DNA from: Trichococcus flocculiformis
GTDB taxonomy: Bacteria > Bacillota > Bacilli > Lactobacillales > Aerococcaceae
Direction of reading: 5' to 3'
Assembly (NCBI RefSeq): GCF_900113645.1
Contig: NZ_FOQC01000007.1
Location: 26,656 to 90,655 of the forward strand
Length of the DNA stretch: 64,000 nucleotides
Under the pieces are notes generated by a model. It was given only the letters and a program-made list of their open reading frames with translations, ran no database searches and was not told the origin of the DNA. Position numbers and translations under genes: made by a program. Shown here piece after piece: positions 38,295 through 49,875 of the stretch. Positions within the stretch are counted from its first letter, which is position 1, and the number at the start of each line of letters is the position of its first letter.

Positions 38295-39424
38295 CAAGCA
38301 TTACGGGTTATGAATTCATCGAGTTATTTGAATCGCATGTTCCGACTTGGTTGGCAGAGGACGGGGATCCAGTGGGACTCCATTTGGGAGACCTAAGCCG
38401 TCCGGTCCGCCGTATTTTGGTGACACTTGATGTCCGTCCCGAAGTCGTCCAAGAGGCCATCGATAAGAAAGCCGATTTTATCTTTTCCCATCACCCGCCG
38501 ATCTACCGACCGTTGAAAAATCTGGATGTATCCGACAAGCAAACAAAAATGTACGTTGATTTGCTCAAGCATGACATCAGTGTCTATGCGGCCCACACGA
38601 ATCTCGACAATGCGAATAACGGGATGAACGATTGGCTTTCTGAAGCATTGGGGTTGTTGGACGTTGAAATCATGGATGTCACAAAGCGTGTGCCTGTGAA
38701 GAAAATATCCGTATGTGTACCGAATGCCGAATGCAATCGTGTCCGCTTGGCTATGGCCGATGCGGGAGCGGGCAACATTTCCGATGAATATAGTCATTGC
38801 TCATTTGAGGCGCAAGGCGTTGGCCGATTCACTCCCATGGAAGGTGCTAAGCCTGCCATAGGCCATATAAACGAACCAGAGGAAGTCCAAGAGAAAAAGA
38901 TTGAAATGATCGTCGAAGATAAATACTTAGCTGATGTCTTGGAGGCGCTGTATGAAGCGCATCCTTACGAAGAGCCCGTCTACGAAGTATACACAATCAA
39001 TAATTTCCAACGCGAATACGGCTTAGGAAGGGTCGGTAATTTGGCTTTGCCGATGTCTTTGCGCTCCTTCATCCAGTACGTCAAGGATGTTTTCCAGATC
39101 GAGGGCATGCGTTTCATAGCAGCTGATTTGGATCAGACAATCAGTCGTGTTGCCGTCTGTGGCGGGGATGCCGGCAAATATTACCGGAAAGCAATCAAAA
39201 AGGGTGCGGATGTGTACATCACTGGCGATGTCTACTACCACACGGCCCACGATATGCAGGCTGATGGACTGACCGTCATAGACCCAGGCCATCACATCGA
39301 GCAGATTTGTAAACCGAAATTATTGGAATTATTCACTGAATGGAAAAAAGAAAATGAGTGGGATCTGGAAGTCATCGCTTCCGAAATCAACACGGATCCT
39401 TTTATTTTCGATAGTCAATTGTGA
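38291..39424 (+). CDS. Nif3-like dinuclear metal centre protein (YqfO)
   Basis: This 377-aa Nif3/YqfO protein has the two Nif3 halves (about 1-125 and 245-370) flanking an inserted PII/CutA-like segment (about 140-235). Metal ligands are visible in IFSHHPPIYRPL, YAAHTNLDNANNGMND and VYYHTAHDM. Family members are folded around a di-metal site. GTP cyclohydrolase I type 2 activity is often annotated, but the physiological role is unsettled. It overlaps trmK upstream. Confidence 0.9.
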   Translation: MTSITGYEFIELFESHVPTWLAEDGDPVGLHLGDLSRPVRRILVTLDVRPEVVQEAIDKKADFIFSHHPPIYRPLKNLDVSDKQTKMYVDLLKHDISVYAAHTNLDNANNGMNDWLSEALGLLDVEIMDVTKRVPVKKISVCVPNAECNRVRLAMADAGAGNISDEYSHCSFEAQGVGRFTPMEGAKPAIGHINEPEEVQEKKIEMIVEDKYLADVLEALYEAHPYEEPVYEVYTINNFQREYGLGRVGNLALPMSLRSFIQYVKDVFQIEGMRFIAADLDQTISRVAVCGGDAGKYYRKAIKKGADVYITGDVYYHTAHDMQADGLTVIDPGHHIEQICKPKLLELFTEWKKENEWDLEVIASEINTDPFIFDSQL

Positions 39425-39438
39425 AAGGATGTCAAAGC

Positions 39439-40680
39439 ATGCAAGAAAAATTAGTGGTCCGTTTCTTTAAATACATAAAATTCGAGACAAGATCGGATGA
39501 AAAAAGTCTGACAGTGCCCTCAACCCAAAATCAGGTGGATTTCGCAAAAATGGTTTTGATGCCGGAACTGGAAGAAATCGGGCTTTCGGATATCCAATAC
39601 AATGCAACGAATGGATTCGTGACAGCACGTTTGCCGCGCAACTCAGAGAAAGAGTTCCCTACAATCGGGTTCATCGCTCATATGGACACAGCTGATTTCG
39701 AGGCAGCGAATGTAAATCCGCTTATTTGGGAACACTATGCGGGCAACGATCTGATTTTGGATGCGGAAGCGCAGGTGATGCTTTCGCCCAAGGACTTCCC
39801 TGCGTTGAAGAACTACATCGGTCAGACATTGATCACTACCGATGGAAAAACGTTGTTGGGTGCTGACGACAAAGCCGGCATCGCTGAAATCATCACAGCC
39901 TTGGAAGCGATAAAAGCAGCGGATGACATAGAGCACGGGGACATCAAAGTCGCCTTCGGGCCCGATGAAGAAATTGGCCGCGGAGCCGATCTTTTTGATG
40001 TGGCCGGTTTCGGTTGCGACTTTGCCTACACGATGGATGGCGGCCCGTTGGGTGAACTTGAATACGAAAGTTTCAATGCGGCGCAAGCCATCGTGACGAT
40101 CCGTGGCAAAAACGTGCATCCAGGCACTGCCAAGGACACAATGGTGAATGCGATCAAATTAGCTATCGCATACGACGGCGCTTTGCCACAAAATGAAGTC
40201 CCTGAAAAGACTGAAAAGCGTGAAGGCTTCTATCATCTGTTGGGCATTGAAGGCAATGTGGAAGAAAGCAAGATGACCTACATCATCAGGGACCATGACA
40301 AGGAGCTTTTTGAGAACAAGAAAACAACCATGCTTGCGCTGGCAGAGCGCATGAACAAGGAATTGACCGAGGACCGCATTTCTATCGAAATGCACGATCA
40401 ATACTACAACATGGGTGAAGTGCTGAAGAACGATATGCGTCCGGTCGATTTGGCGGAAACAGCGATGAAGGCATTGGGGATCAATCCGATCATCGAACCG
40501 ATCCGCGGCGGGACTGACGGCTCAAAATTATCCTTCATGGGTTTGCCGACCCCGAATATTTTTGCCGGGGGAGAAAACTTCCATGGGCGCTATGAATTTG
40601 TGTCTGTCCAATCAATGGAAAAAGCAGTAGCTGTCATCGTGGAAATCATCAGACAAAGTCAGGGCTATGGAAAGCAATGA
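39439..40680 (+). CDS. pepT: Peptidase T (tripeptide aminopeptidase)
   Basis: This M20-family zinc aminopeptidase cleaves tripeptides in the cytoplasm. Metal and catalytic motifs are FIAHMDTADFEA, LLGADDKAGIAEII, FGPDEEIGRGADLF, and PIRGGTDGSKLSFMGLPTPN. The 413-aa length is normal. A GTG at 39421 overlaps the previous gene, but AAAGGA at 39423-39428 fits the ATG at 39439 (MQEKLVVRFFKYI), which matches the family start. The last codons overlap the DUF1294 gene. Confidence 0.94.
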   Translation: MQEKLVVRFFKYIKFETRSDEKSLTVPSTQNQVDFAKMVLMPELEEIGLSDIQYNATNGFVTARLPRNSEKEFPTIGFIAHMDTADFEAANVNPLIWEHYAGNDLILDAEAQVMLSPKDFPALKNYIGQTLITTDGKTLLGADDKAGIAEIITALEAIKAADDIEHGDIKVAFGPDEEIGRGADLFDVAGFGCDFAYTMDGGPLGELEYESFNAAQAIVTIRGKNVHPGTAKDTMVNAIKLAIAYDGALPQNEVPEKTEKREGFYHLLGIEGNVEESKMTYIIRDHDKELFENKKTTMLALAERMNKELTEDRISIEMHDQYYNMGEVLKNDMRPVDLAETAMKALGINPIIEPIRGGTDGSKLSFMGLPTPNIFAGGENFHGRYEFVSVQSMEKAVAVIVEIIRQSQGYGKQ

Positions 40681-40940
40681 GAAACACCGTTCTGACGTAT
40701 CTCGTTGTGACGAATGTTTTGCTCTTTATATTGATGGGCGTAGACAAAAAGAAAGCGCGGCAAAAAGCTTGGCGCATACCGGAACGCAATCTACTTTTGC
40801 TCGGATTTCTAGGGGGCGGGTTAGGCGGATTCCTGGGGATGCATCACTTTCGCCATAAAAGAAAACACCTGATTTTCAAGGTAATCTTCGGTTTGGGTAC
40901 GCTCTTGATAGGAATAACAACTTATTTCGTATTCATATGA
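40677..40940 (+). CDS. Small DUF1294 membrane protein
   Basis: This 87-aa protein has two hydrophobic helices (about 5-20 and 66-85). Between them lies the DUF1294 signature KKKARQKAWRIPERNLLLLG followed by GGGLGGFLGMHHFRHK. Function is unknown. It overlaps pepT by 4 nt and ends 40 nt before the convergent degV gene, with a shared terminator between them. Confidence 0.88.
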   Translation: MRNTVLTYLVVTNVLLFILMGVDKKKARQKAWRIPERNLLLLGFLGGGLGGFLGMHHFRHKRKHLIFKVIFGLGTLLIGITTYFVFI

Positions 40941-40941
40941 A

Positions 40942-40980
40942 AAAATGCCGCTATTCCCCATTCGGGAGTAGCGGCATTTT
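40942..40980. terminator. Bidirectional terminator between the DUF1294 gene and degV
   Basis: A 17-bp inverted repeat with a single G-U pair (40942-40958 with 40964-40980), core ATGCCGCTA, has A-runs on the left and T-runs on the right. Confidence 0.92.
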
Positions 40981-41832
40981 CTAATTGTTTTTTATCAGGA
41001 ATTGGAAGGATACGGCTTCGGGGCCGGCATGGGTCATAACGCTTGCGCTGGCGTATGATGTGTGCATTTGGGCATTAGGGAAGGCGTTTTTCAGCATGCC
41101 GATGATTTGGTTCGAATAATCCGACAAGCCGTCATGCGTGATGCCGATCGCTTCAACATCCGAGTATTTTTGTTTTAGTTCTGCGATGATCTCTTCGTAC
41201 CGTTTTACGATTGATTTGGTGCCGCGGCCTTTTACGTCGGTAGTCAACGCACCGTCGATCATTTTCAGGTTTGCTTTAATGTTCAACAGTGTCGTGATTC
41301 GGCCCATCGTTTTTCCGATGCGTCCGCCCTTGACCATATTTTCCAGGTTGACGATGCAAATGTACAGCAACGTGCGCTCTTTGACAGCCTGGATCCGAGG
41401 CAATGCTTCCGCGACCGTCAATCCTTCAGCGGAACATTTTGCAGCTTCCAACACTTGGAAGGCGGCAGCTCTTGCGCAAAACTGAGAATCGATGGCCGTC
41501 ACCTTACCGTGGGCGAGTTTAGCCGCCTGATGAGCGGAGTTTACGGTACCGCTCAATGTTTCAGTCACGTGGATGGACAGGACTTCACTACCATCCATTG
41601 TCAGTTCATTGTATTTATCCAAGAAAGTTCCCATGGATGGTTGGGATGATTTTGGCAATTCTTTAGTGTTCATCATTTTTTCGAGGAACTCAGGTTTGGT
41701 TATGGTTATTCCGTCGTAATAAATCACATTCTCAATCATGGACGAAAGCGGGATTACCGTGATTCCATATCTGTCAATTTCTTCTGCGGACAATTCCGTT
41801 GTGGAATCGGTCACAATTTTGAAGTTTGGCAT
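40981..41832 (-). CDS. DegV family fatty-acid-binding protein
   Basis: The 283-aa sequence begins MPNFKIVTDSTTELSAEEID, the typical DegV N-terminus. It carries SSQPSMGTFLDKY and HVTETLSGTVNSAHQAA, which line the fatty-acid pocket. Proteins of this family (including FakB) bind fatty acids, and FakB delivers them to the kinase FakA. No fakA is present here, so whether this one works with FakA is unknown. It is transcribed alone on the minus strand. Confidence 0.9.
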   Translation of the reverse strand: MPNFKIVTDSTTELSAEEIDRYGITVIPLSSMIENVIYYDGITITKPEFLEKMMNTKELPKSSQPSMGTFLDKYNELTMDGSEVLSIHVTETLSGTVNSAHQAAKLAHGKVTAIDSQFCARAAAFQVLEAAKCSAEGLTVAEALPRIQAVKERTLLYICIVNLENMVKGGRIGKTMGRITTLLNIKANLKMIDGALTTDVKGRGTKSIVKRYEEIIAELKQKYSDVEAIGITHDGLSDYSNQIIGMLKNAFPNAQMHTSYASASVMTHAGPEAVSFQFLIKNN

Positions 41833-41942
41833 ATTGATTCTCCTTAAGTACAGTCATATTTCCTTAAGCATAGCAGATTTTAGAGGAAAAGTAACGCAGT
41901 TATCCTTATGATTTGCAGGCATATTCCTCTAATCTTGATGTT

Positions 41943-41971
41943 TTTTCCTGTAGAATAGATTATGCTATAAT
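41943..41971 (+). promoter_or_regulatory. Promoter of truB-ribF
   Basis: A perfect TATAAT (41966-41971) is preceded by TGC (extended -10). A weak TTTTCC stands in the -35 place at 17 nt. Confidence 0.6.
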
Positions 41972-42005
41972 AGGTTAGTTGCAGAAGAAAGTGGGTTACA
42001 AATAT

Positions 42006-42917
42006 ATGGATGGAATATTACCTTTATGGAAAGAACGCGGTATGACAAGTCACGACTGCGTATTCAAATTGAGAAAAATACTGAAAACAAAAAAAGTTGG
42101 GCACACCGGAACTTTGGATCCGGAAGTTGATGGCGTTTTGCCGATCTGCATCGGGAAAGCCACGAAAGTCGTCGAGTTTTTGACAGATACGGATAAAGCG
42201 TACGAAGGTGAAATCACTATCGGAGTCGCTACGACGACGGAAGATAGCCAAGGTGAACCGATCGCAAAGACACCTGTCGATCGAACGCTGTCATTGGCTG
42301 AAATCGACGCAGCCATGGAGGCAATGGTAGGTGAAAGCATTCAAGTTCCACCGATGTACTCCGCAGTCAAGGTGAACGGCAAGAGGCTATATGAATATGC
42401 CCGTAAAGGATTGACCGTCGAAAGGCCGCAAAGGACTATCCAAGTGATGCATTTTGAACGGATTTCGGAACCTGTCTATCATGCGGAAGACGAAACGATG
42501 TCCTGGTGTTTCCGGGTCACTTGCGGCAAAGGAACCTATGTGAGGACTTTGGCTGTCGATTTGGGGGCAGCCTTGGGTTATCCGGCTTACATGTCAAGTT
42601 TGACCCGCACGATGAGCGGAGGCTTCACGCAGACTGATTGCCTGACGTTGCAGCAAGTGGCTGAAGCAATGGCGAATGACGTGATTGACGAGAACCTGAA
42701 ACCGATTGATTCGGTATTCGCATCATATCGGCAGGTAGCACTTGATGATGAGCTGTGGGATAAAGTGAGAAATGGCGCGGTTCTGCCGAAAGTGGAACTT
42801 TTCGAAGTGATGGATGGCCCGGTTCTGTTCACCTATCAGAGCAAAATCGTGGCGATGTACGAACCGCATCCGACTAAAGCCGGTTACATAAAACCCAGAA
42901 AAATGTTCCTATCATAA
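42006..42917 (+). CDS. truB: tRNA pseudouridine(55) synthase TruB
   Basis: TruB makes the universal pseudouridine 55 of tRNA. The catalytic aspartate lies in KVGHTGTLDPEVDGVLPICI. The EVTCGKGTYVRTL-type motif appears here as RVTCGKGTYVRTLAVDLG. The start is ATG 42006 (MDGILPLWKERGMTSHD, 303 aa); upstream TTG 41979 would add non-homologous residues. It is followed after 22 nt by ribF, an old and widespread pair. Confidence 0.95.
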   Translation: MDGILPLWKERGMTSHDCVFKLRKILKTKKVGHTGTLDPEVDGVLPICIGKATKVVEFLTDTDKAYEGEITIGVATTTEDSQGEPIAKTPVDRTLSLAEIDAAMEAMVGESIQVPPMYSAVKVNGKRLYEYARKGLTVERPQRTIQVMHFERISEPVYHAEDETMSWCFRVTCGKGTYVRTLAVDLGAALGYPAYMSSLTRTMSGGFTQTDCLTLQQVAEAMANDVIDENLKPIDSVFASYRQVALDDELWDKVRNGAVLPKVELFEVMDGPVLFTYQSKIVAMYEPHPTKAGYIKPRKMFLS

Positions 42918-42939
42918 TCAGCAAGGAGTTGCTAACGCA

Positions 42940-43902
42940 ATGGAAATAATACATATACACCATCCCTATGACCAAAAACAAATACCAGACGAACAAATCG
43001 TGCTGGCTTTGGGGTATTTTGACGGCGTCCATAGAGGGCATCAAGAAGTAATCAAGAGAGCAAAGGAAATTGCCGAAAATAAGAATTTGAAATTAGCCGT
43101 CATGAGCTTCAACCATCACCCGAGCATCGTGTTCCAGAAGATGAATCCAGAAACGATGCAGTATCTGTCGACCATCAACCGGAAGGCCGAAATATTTGAG
43201 AACCTGGGTGTTGATTATTTTTTTGTCGTCTCTTTCACATCTGCATTTGCCTCATTAAGACCACAAGAATTCGTCGACCAGTACATTTGCGGCTTGCATG
43301 CCAGCGCTGTTGTCGCCGGTTTCGATTATACTTATGGTCCTAGAGAAATCGCGGATATGAAACAATTGGTGCATTATGCTAAAGACCGCTTTGAAGTCAT
43401 CGAGGTCGCCGAATTAAAGAACGAAGTTGAAAAAATCAGTTCCACGCATATCCGGGAAGCATTAACCGAAGGGGATATGGAAAAAGCGAATGCATATTTA
43501 GGCTATGTCTACCAGATCGAAGGCACGGTCATTCATGGTGATGCTAGAGGCAGACTACTGGGTTTCCCGACTGCGAATATTCAGACGGAAAAGCACACGC
43601 GCTTGCCTAGGAATGGCGTTTATATCGTGAGCATCAGGGTGAATGGAACGTGGCATCGCGGCACGGCTTCAATCGGGCACAATATCACTTTTGAAGCGGG
43701 CCGCGATAAGACTGTTGAAGTGTACATATTGGACTTCGATAAAATGATTTACGGTGAGAACGTAGCTGTCAGATGGCACCATTTTATCCGCAGTGAGATC
43801 AAATTTTCGGGCATCGAGCAACTGATTGCGCAGCTGAAAAGCGACGAAGCGGATACAATCGCCTATTTTCAGGACTACCCTTTGGATGAGGTGACACGCT
43901 AA
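42940..43902 (+). CDS. ribF: Bifunctional riboflavin kinase / FAD synthetase RibF
   Basis: RibF converts riboflavin to FMN and then FAD. The N-terminal FMN adenylyltransferase (about 15-180) has LALGYFDGVHRGHQEVI. The C-terminal flavokinase (about 185-310) has GDARGRLLGFPTANI and RNGVYIVSI. With ribU under an FMN riboswitch in the same window, this completes uptake-to-cofactor conversion; no de novo rib operon is visible. AAGGAG precedes the ATG. The next gene starts immediately after the stop. Confidence 0.95.
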   Translation: MEIIHIHHPYDQKQIPDEQIVLALGYFDGVHRGHQEVIKRAKEIAENKNLKLAVMSFNHHPSIVFQKMNPETMQYLSTINRKAEIFENLGVDYFFVVSFTSAFASLRPQEFVDQYICGLHASAVVAGFDYTYGPREIADMKQLVHYAKDRFEVIEVAELKNEVEKISSTHIREALTEGDMEKANAYLGYVYQIEGTVIHGDARGRLLGFPTANIQTEKHTRLPRNGVYIVSIRVNGTWHRGTASIGHNITFEAGRDKTVEVYILDFDKMIYGENVAVRWHHFIRSEIKFSGIEQLIAQLKSDEADTIAYFQDYPLDEVTR

Positions 43903-45033
43903 ATGGCAGCCGCTTATTTACACATCCCATTCTGCGAGCACATCTGCTTTTATTGTGATTTCAACAAAGTGTTTCTGGAAGGCCAACCGGTCGATGAATA
44001 TGTGGATGCTTTGATAAAGGAAATGCAGTTATCTAAGCTGCTGCATCCTGAAGAAACGCTAAGCACCTTCTATATCGGCGGGGGTACGCCGACCACGCTT
44101 AATGAACGACAGTTGGAAAAGCTGTTGAACGGTATCCGCAGCACCTATTCCCTGCCTAAAAGCGCCGAATTCACGATGGAAGCCAATCCGGAGAGCGTTT
44201 CATTCGAAAAATTGAAGATCATGCGGGACTACGGTGTCAACCGACTGAGCATGGGGGTCCAATCCTTCAATAACGACATCTTAAAAAAAATCGGCCGCAT
44301 CCATACAGCCGAGCAGGTGTACACTTCCGTGGCCGATGCACGCAAAGCCGGATTTGATAACATGACCATCGATCTGATTTTCCGGTTGCCGAACCAAACG
44401 ATGGCTGATTTTGAAGACAGCCTGAAAAAAGCACTGGAATTGGATTTGCCGCATTACTCGATTTACGCCTTGATACTTGAGAATAAAACAGTGTTCTATA
44501 ACTTGATGCGTCAAGGGAAACTGCCGTTGCCTTCAGAAGACACAGAGGCCGATATGTATGCCTTGGCTATCGAGACGATGACAAAAAACGGCAGGAACCA
44601 ATACGAAATCTCAAACTTTGCACTGCCGGGCTATGAATCCCAGCATAATCTTACCTATTGGAAGAATGAGACCTATTTCGGTTTCGGAGCAGGCGCGCAC
44701 GGCTATATCGATGGCATCCGTTACCACAATCATGGACCGATCCAACAATACCTGGCGCCATTACGGGAAAATAATCTGCCGATTATCCGGCAGCAACAGT
44801 TATCGAAAAACGAACAAATGGAAGAAGAGATGATTCTGGGGCTGCGCACGATGGCAGGTGTCAGCCAACAGCATTTTGCCGACAAATTCCAGACTTCGTT
44901 GCTGGATCAGTATGCTAGCGTCATTTCGGATTTGGTTACAGAAGGCCTGTTGATGCTTGATGGCGACAGAATCCGTCTGACACAAAGGGGCGTTTTTCTC
45001 GGCAATGAAGTATTTCGTTCTTTCTTGATGTGA
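43903..45033 (+). CDS. hemW: Radical SAM heme chaperone HemW
   Basis: This 376-aa radical-SAM protein of the HemN/HemW group has the cluster motif CEHICFYC (CxxxCxxC) near residue 11, FYIGGGTPTTLNERQLEKLL and SMGVQSFNNDILKKIGRIH. HemW, unlike coproporphyrinogen dehydrogenase HemN, is a shorter heme-binding chaperone, and this length fits HemW. In Gram-positives it commonly precedes hrcA, as here. The ATG follows the ribF stop directly, with GAGGTG inside ribF as the ribosome-binding site. Confidence 0.9.
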   Translation: MAAAYLHIPFCEHICFYCDFNKVFLEGQPVDEYVDALIKEMQLSKLLHPEETLSTFYIGGGTPTTLNERQLEKLLNGIRSTYSLPKSAEFTMEANPESVSFEKLKIMRDYGVNRLSMGVQSFNNDILKKIGRIHTAEQVYTSVADARKAGFDNMTIDLIFRLPNQTMADFEDSLKKALELDLPHYSIYALILENKTVFYNLMRQGKLPLPSEDTEADMYALAIETMTKNGRNQYEISNFALPGYESQHNLTYWKNETYFGFGAGAHGYIDGIRYHNHGPIQQYLAPLRENNLPIIRQQQLSKNEQMEEEMILGLRTMAGVSQQHFADKFQTSLLDQYASVISDLVTEGLLMLDGDRIRLTQRGVFLGNEVFRSFLM

Positions 45034-45088
45034 ATACGCTCGTATCCGATCGGCTGCTGATAATGTTATGAAAAATGATTGTATTCCG

Positions 45089-45117
45089 TTGACAAAGCCT
45101 GTTACCCGTGATAAATT
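45089..45117 (+). promoter_or_regulatory. Promoter of the hrcA-grpE-dnaK-dnaJ operon
   Basis: TTGACA (45089-45094), a 17-nt gap and TAAATT (45112-45117) are followed 9 nt later by the CIRCE element. Confidence 0.75.
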
Positions 45118-45126
45118 TATTTATGG

Positions 45127-45153
45127 TTAGCACTCATTGTGGTCAAGTGCTAA
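45127..45153 (+). promoter_or_regulatory. CIRCE operator (HrcA binding site)
   Basis: TTAGCACTC, a 9-nt spacer and AAGTGCTAA match the CIRCE consensus (TTAGCACTC-N9-GAGTGCTAA) with a single change at the first base of the right arm. It overlaps the expected transcription start and lies 16 nt before the hrcA start codon. Confidence 0.95.
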
Positions 45154-45168
45154 AGTGAGGTGAAAATC

Positions 45169-46203
45169 TTGTTAACAGAAAGACAGTTGCTAATTTTTGA
45201 TTTAATTGTCAGGCATTACATCGAATTCGAGGAGCCGCTCGGGTCGAAGACACTTCTTAAGGAGTCTTCTTTGCCTTTAAGCTCAGCAACAATCCGCAAC
45301 GAAATGATGCGGATCGAAGAATTGGGCTTCCTGGAAAAGATGCATTCTTCGTCCGGCAGGATACCATCCATCCAAGGCTATCGTTACTATGTCGATCAAC
45401 TTTTAGGCAAAGAAAGCGAAGAAGTCGCTGACGAGGTCAAGCAAATGATCAAGCACGGCTTTCAGAATCCTTATCGTGAAGTGCAACAGGTCGTCGAAAA
45501 ATCAGCTGAAATGTTGTCCTTTTTGACGAATTATACCGCTTTGGCGATCGGACCTGAAACAAAGGACAGCCGTTTGACGGGCTTCCGGCTGGTCGCACTT
45601 AATGAAGGACATGTGATGGCGATATTGGTGACTGACAAAGGACATGTGGAAAATCAGATTTTTTCTGTTTCGCCGGGCTTCTCAGCCACTGAGATAGAAA
45701 AAATCGTCAACATTTTCAATCAGGAACTGGTCGGCCGCACGCTGCAGGAAGTATTCGTCAAACTGCAAACGGACATTCCGTTGATTATCCGGAAGTACGT
45801 CGATGCAAAAGTCGATTTCACAGCGATCTTCAATGACATTGTGGCAAAGTTGGAGCATGATCGCTTCCATGTAGGTGGTAGCATGAATCTTCTGAACCAT
45901 TTGGACTCGACGATGGACAAGAATAAAGTCAAAGCCATTTTAAGCATGTTGAATGGGTCTCCGGACATCCATGCGCTTTTTTCTAACCCCAACGAGGGCG
46001 TCGGGGTCAAGATCGGTACGGAATTGAATAATGAGCTGTTGCATAATTTTAGTCTGATCACGGCTACTTATGACACGGCTGGCAACGGTAAAGGCCTGAT
46101 CGCACTGCTGGGGCCAACCAATATGCCTTATCAAAAAATGATCAGTATCATGAAATTTATGCGCTATGAACTTTCTGATAGCTTGAATGATCTGAACAAA
46201 TAA
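45169..46203 (+). CDS. hrcA: Heat-inducible transcription repressor HrcA
   Basis: HrcA represses class I heat-shock genes by binding CIRCE and needs GroEL for activity, so chaperone shortage induces the operon. The N-terminal winged helix reads MLTERQLLIFDLIVRHYIEF, with PLGSKTLLKE and SSATIRNEMMRIEELGFLEK in the recognition helix. A GAF-like and an inserted domain follow. The start is TTG 45169, 6 nt after GAGGTG; a GTG at 45160 lies on that site. The length is 344 aa. It is autoregulated by the CIRCE element just upstream. Confidence 0.95.
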   Translation: MLTERQLLIFDLIVRHYIEFEEPLGSKTLLKESSLPLSSATIRNEMMRIEELGFLEKMHSSSGRIPSIQGYRYYVDQLLGKESEEVADEVKQMIKHGFQNPYREVQQVVEKSAEMLSFLTNYTALAIGPETKDSRLTGFRLVALNEGHVMAILVTDKGHVENQIFSVSPGFSATEIEKIVNIFNQELVGRTLQEVFVKLQTDIPLIIRKYVDAKVDFTAIFNDIVAKLEHDRFHVGGSMNLLNHLDSTMDKNKVKAILSMLNGSPDIHALFSNPNEGVGVKIGTELNNELLHNFSLITATYDTAGNGKGLIALLGPTNMPYQKMISIMKFMRYELSDSLNDLNK

Positions 46204-46225
46204 GCACGACAAAGGAGATTTTGAA

Positions 46226-46762
46226 GTGGACAATAACGAAGAATTAGTGGAACAACAGGAAACAACCGTTGAAACATCAATGGAAGAGGGCCAAGAAACA
46301 GTCACAGAAATAAGTGAGGTTGAAGCATTACAGGCAACCTTATCCGAAACGGAAGACCGCTTATTGCGCCTGCAAGCAGAACTCGCAAATATCCAGAAAC
46401 GCAACGCGAAAGAAAGGCAAGATGCGGCGAAATACCGTTCCCAGTCATTAGCGCAGGAGTTATTGCCGGTGATGGATAGCCTGGAGCACGCATTAGCGAT
46501 TGAAGTTGAAGATGAAAAAGCTGTGAACCTGAAGAAAGGTTTGGAAATGGTCTTGAACTTGTTTACAGATGCTTTCGCCAAAGAGGGGATTTCTGCGATC
46601 AATCCGATCGATCAGCCTTTCGATCCGAATTTCCATCAATCCATCCAAGTGCAACCGGCTGCTGAAGGGCAAGCTCCTGATACAGTCGTCGCGGTAGTGC
46701 AAAAAGGATACACCTTGAAAGAACGTGTATTAAGGCCAGCAATGGTTGTCGTATCACAATAA
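46226..46762 (+). CDS. grpE: Nucleotide exchange factor GrpE
   Basis: GrpE releases ADP from DnaK and acts as a thermosensor. In this 178-aa protein an acidic disordered N-terminus (about 1-45) precedes the long dimerisation helix. The beta-domain signature is QPFDPNFHQSIQVQPAAEG, followed by VVAVVQKGYTLKERVLRPAM at the end. AAAGGAG precedes the GTG start. It is second in the hrcA operon. Confidence 0.95.
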   Translation: MDNNEELVEQQETTVETSMEEGQETVTEISEVEALQATLSETEDRLLRLQAELANIQKRNAKERQDAAKYRSQSLAQELLPVMDSLEHALAIEVEDEKAVNLKKGLEMVLNLFTDAFAKEGISAINPIDQPFDPNFHQSIQVQPAAEGQAPDTVVAVVQKGYTLKERVLRPAMVVVSQ

Positions 46763-46780
46763 TTTTATTGATAAACATAA

Positions 46781-48628
<1,848 letters not shown>

Positions 48629-48644
48629 TCAACTCTAACGGGAG

Positions 48645-48672
48645 GAAGCCAACGCTTAACTGCATTGGCTTC
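48645..48672 (+). other. Intercistronic hairpin between dnaK and dnaJ
   Basis: A perfect 8-bp stem GAAGCCAA / TTGGCTTC with a 12-nt loop sits in the 99-nt dnaK-dnaJ gap and has no T-run. It may be a processing or stability element that sets the dnaK to dnaJ ratio. Confidence 0.5.
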
Positions 48673-48727
48673 TCTCACTGTATAGAGAGATAAAGTTCAG
48701 ATGAAGCCAATCAATGGAGGCGAAACA

Positions 48728-49867
48728 ATGGCGAAAAGAGATTATTATGATATCTTGGGTGTGGCGAAGGATGCCACGGATGACGAGATAAAAAAAGCTT
48801 ATCGGAAGCTTTCCAAGAAGTTTCACCCGGATATCAACAAAGAAGCGGGTGCAGAAGATAAATTCAAGGAACTTGCTGAAGCTTATGAAGTCTTGAGCGA
48901 CGGCAATAAACGCGCAGCTTATGACCAGTACGGACATGCCAGTACCGATCCCAACTTCGGCGCAGGCGGCGGTTATGGCGGCGGCTTCGGCGGCTTCTCG
49001 GGCGGCTTTGAAGATATCTTCGATTCCTTTTTCGGAGGCGGCGGTGGGCGTGGCAGAAACCCCAACGCCCCCCGTCAAGGCTCCGATTTACAATATCGTA
49101 TCCACCTTACCTTTGAAGAAGCGATTTTTGGGAAGAAAGAAACCATCCGTTACAAACGTGACGAGGAATGTAAAACTTGCAGCGGTTCCGGTGCAAAACC
49201 CGGCACACAACCAAAAACGTGTTCGAAGTGCCATGGTTCAGGAGCGATTGGTGTCGAACGGAATACGCCTTTTGGCCGCGTGATGACGCAATCAGTCTGT
49301 GATGTCTGCGGCGGAACAGGTAAGGAAATCACGGATAAATGTACAACATGCCACGGACACGGGCATGTCGAAACTGACCACTCGGTGGCGGTTACTATCC
49401 CTCCAGGTGTTGACGATGGACAACAGATGCGCTTAAACGGACAAGGCGAAGTCGGCAGCAATGGCGGTCCGTACGGTGACTTGTATGTCGTTTTCCAAGT
49501 GGAACCAAGTGATATTTTCGATCGTGAAGGAACAGAAATCCATTACACGCTGCCGATCAGCTTCGCCCAAGCCGCATTGGGTGATGAGGTTGAAGTGCCT
49601 ACTGTACACGGTAAAGTCAAACTGAAGATTCCTGCGGGGACACAAACGGGCACCAGTTTCCGTTTGAAAGGCAAAGGAGCGCCACGCTTGCGTGGAACCG
49701 GAAATGGCGATCAGCACGTTAAAGTGACCGTCGTCACACCTAAAAACCTTAACGAGAAGCAAAAAGAGGCAATTCGTGCTTTCGCAACAGCGGGCGGCGA
49801 TACGTTGGTGGAAGATGAATCCAATTTTTTTGATAAAGTTAAGGACGCCTTCAAAAATAAAAAATAA
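48728..49867 (+). CDS. dnaJ: Chaperone protein DnaJ (Hsp40)
   Basis: This is the co-chaperone that delivers substrates to DnaK and stimulates its ATPase. The J domain contains [15 protein letters not shown] with the HPD motif. A Gly/Phe-rich linker follows, then four zinc-binding repeats ([32 protein letters not shown]) and the C-terminal peptide-binding domain. The start is ATG 48728 after GGAGG at 48716-48720; an in-frame ATG at 48701 has no ribosome-binding site. The length is 379 aa. Confidence 0.97.
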   Translation: MAKRDYYDILGVAKDATDDEIKKAYRKLSKKFHPDINKEAGAEDKFKELAEAYEVLSDGNKRAAYDQYGHASTDPNFGAGGGYGGGFGGFSGGFEDIFDSFFGGGGGRGRNPNAPRQGSDLQYRIHLTFEEAIFGKKETIRYKRDEECKTCSGSGAKPGTQPKTCSKCHGSGAIGVERNTPFGRVMTQSVCDVCGGTGKEITDKCTTCHGHGHVETDHSVAVTIPPGVDDGQQMRLNGQGEVGSNGGPYGDLYVVFQVEPSDIFDREGTEIHYTLPISFAQAALGDEVEVPTVHGKVKLKIPAGTQTGTSFRLKGKGAPRLRGTGNGDQHVKVTVVTPKNLNEKQKEAIRAFATAGGDTLVEDESNFFDKVKDAFKNKK

Positions 49868-49875
49868 ATAAACGG

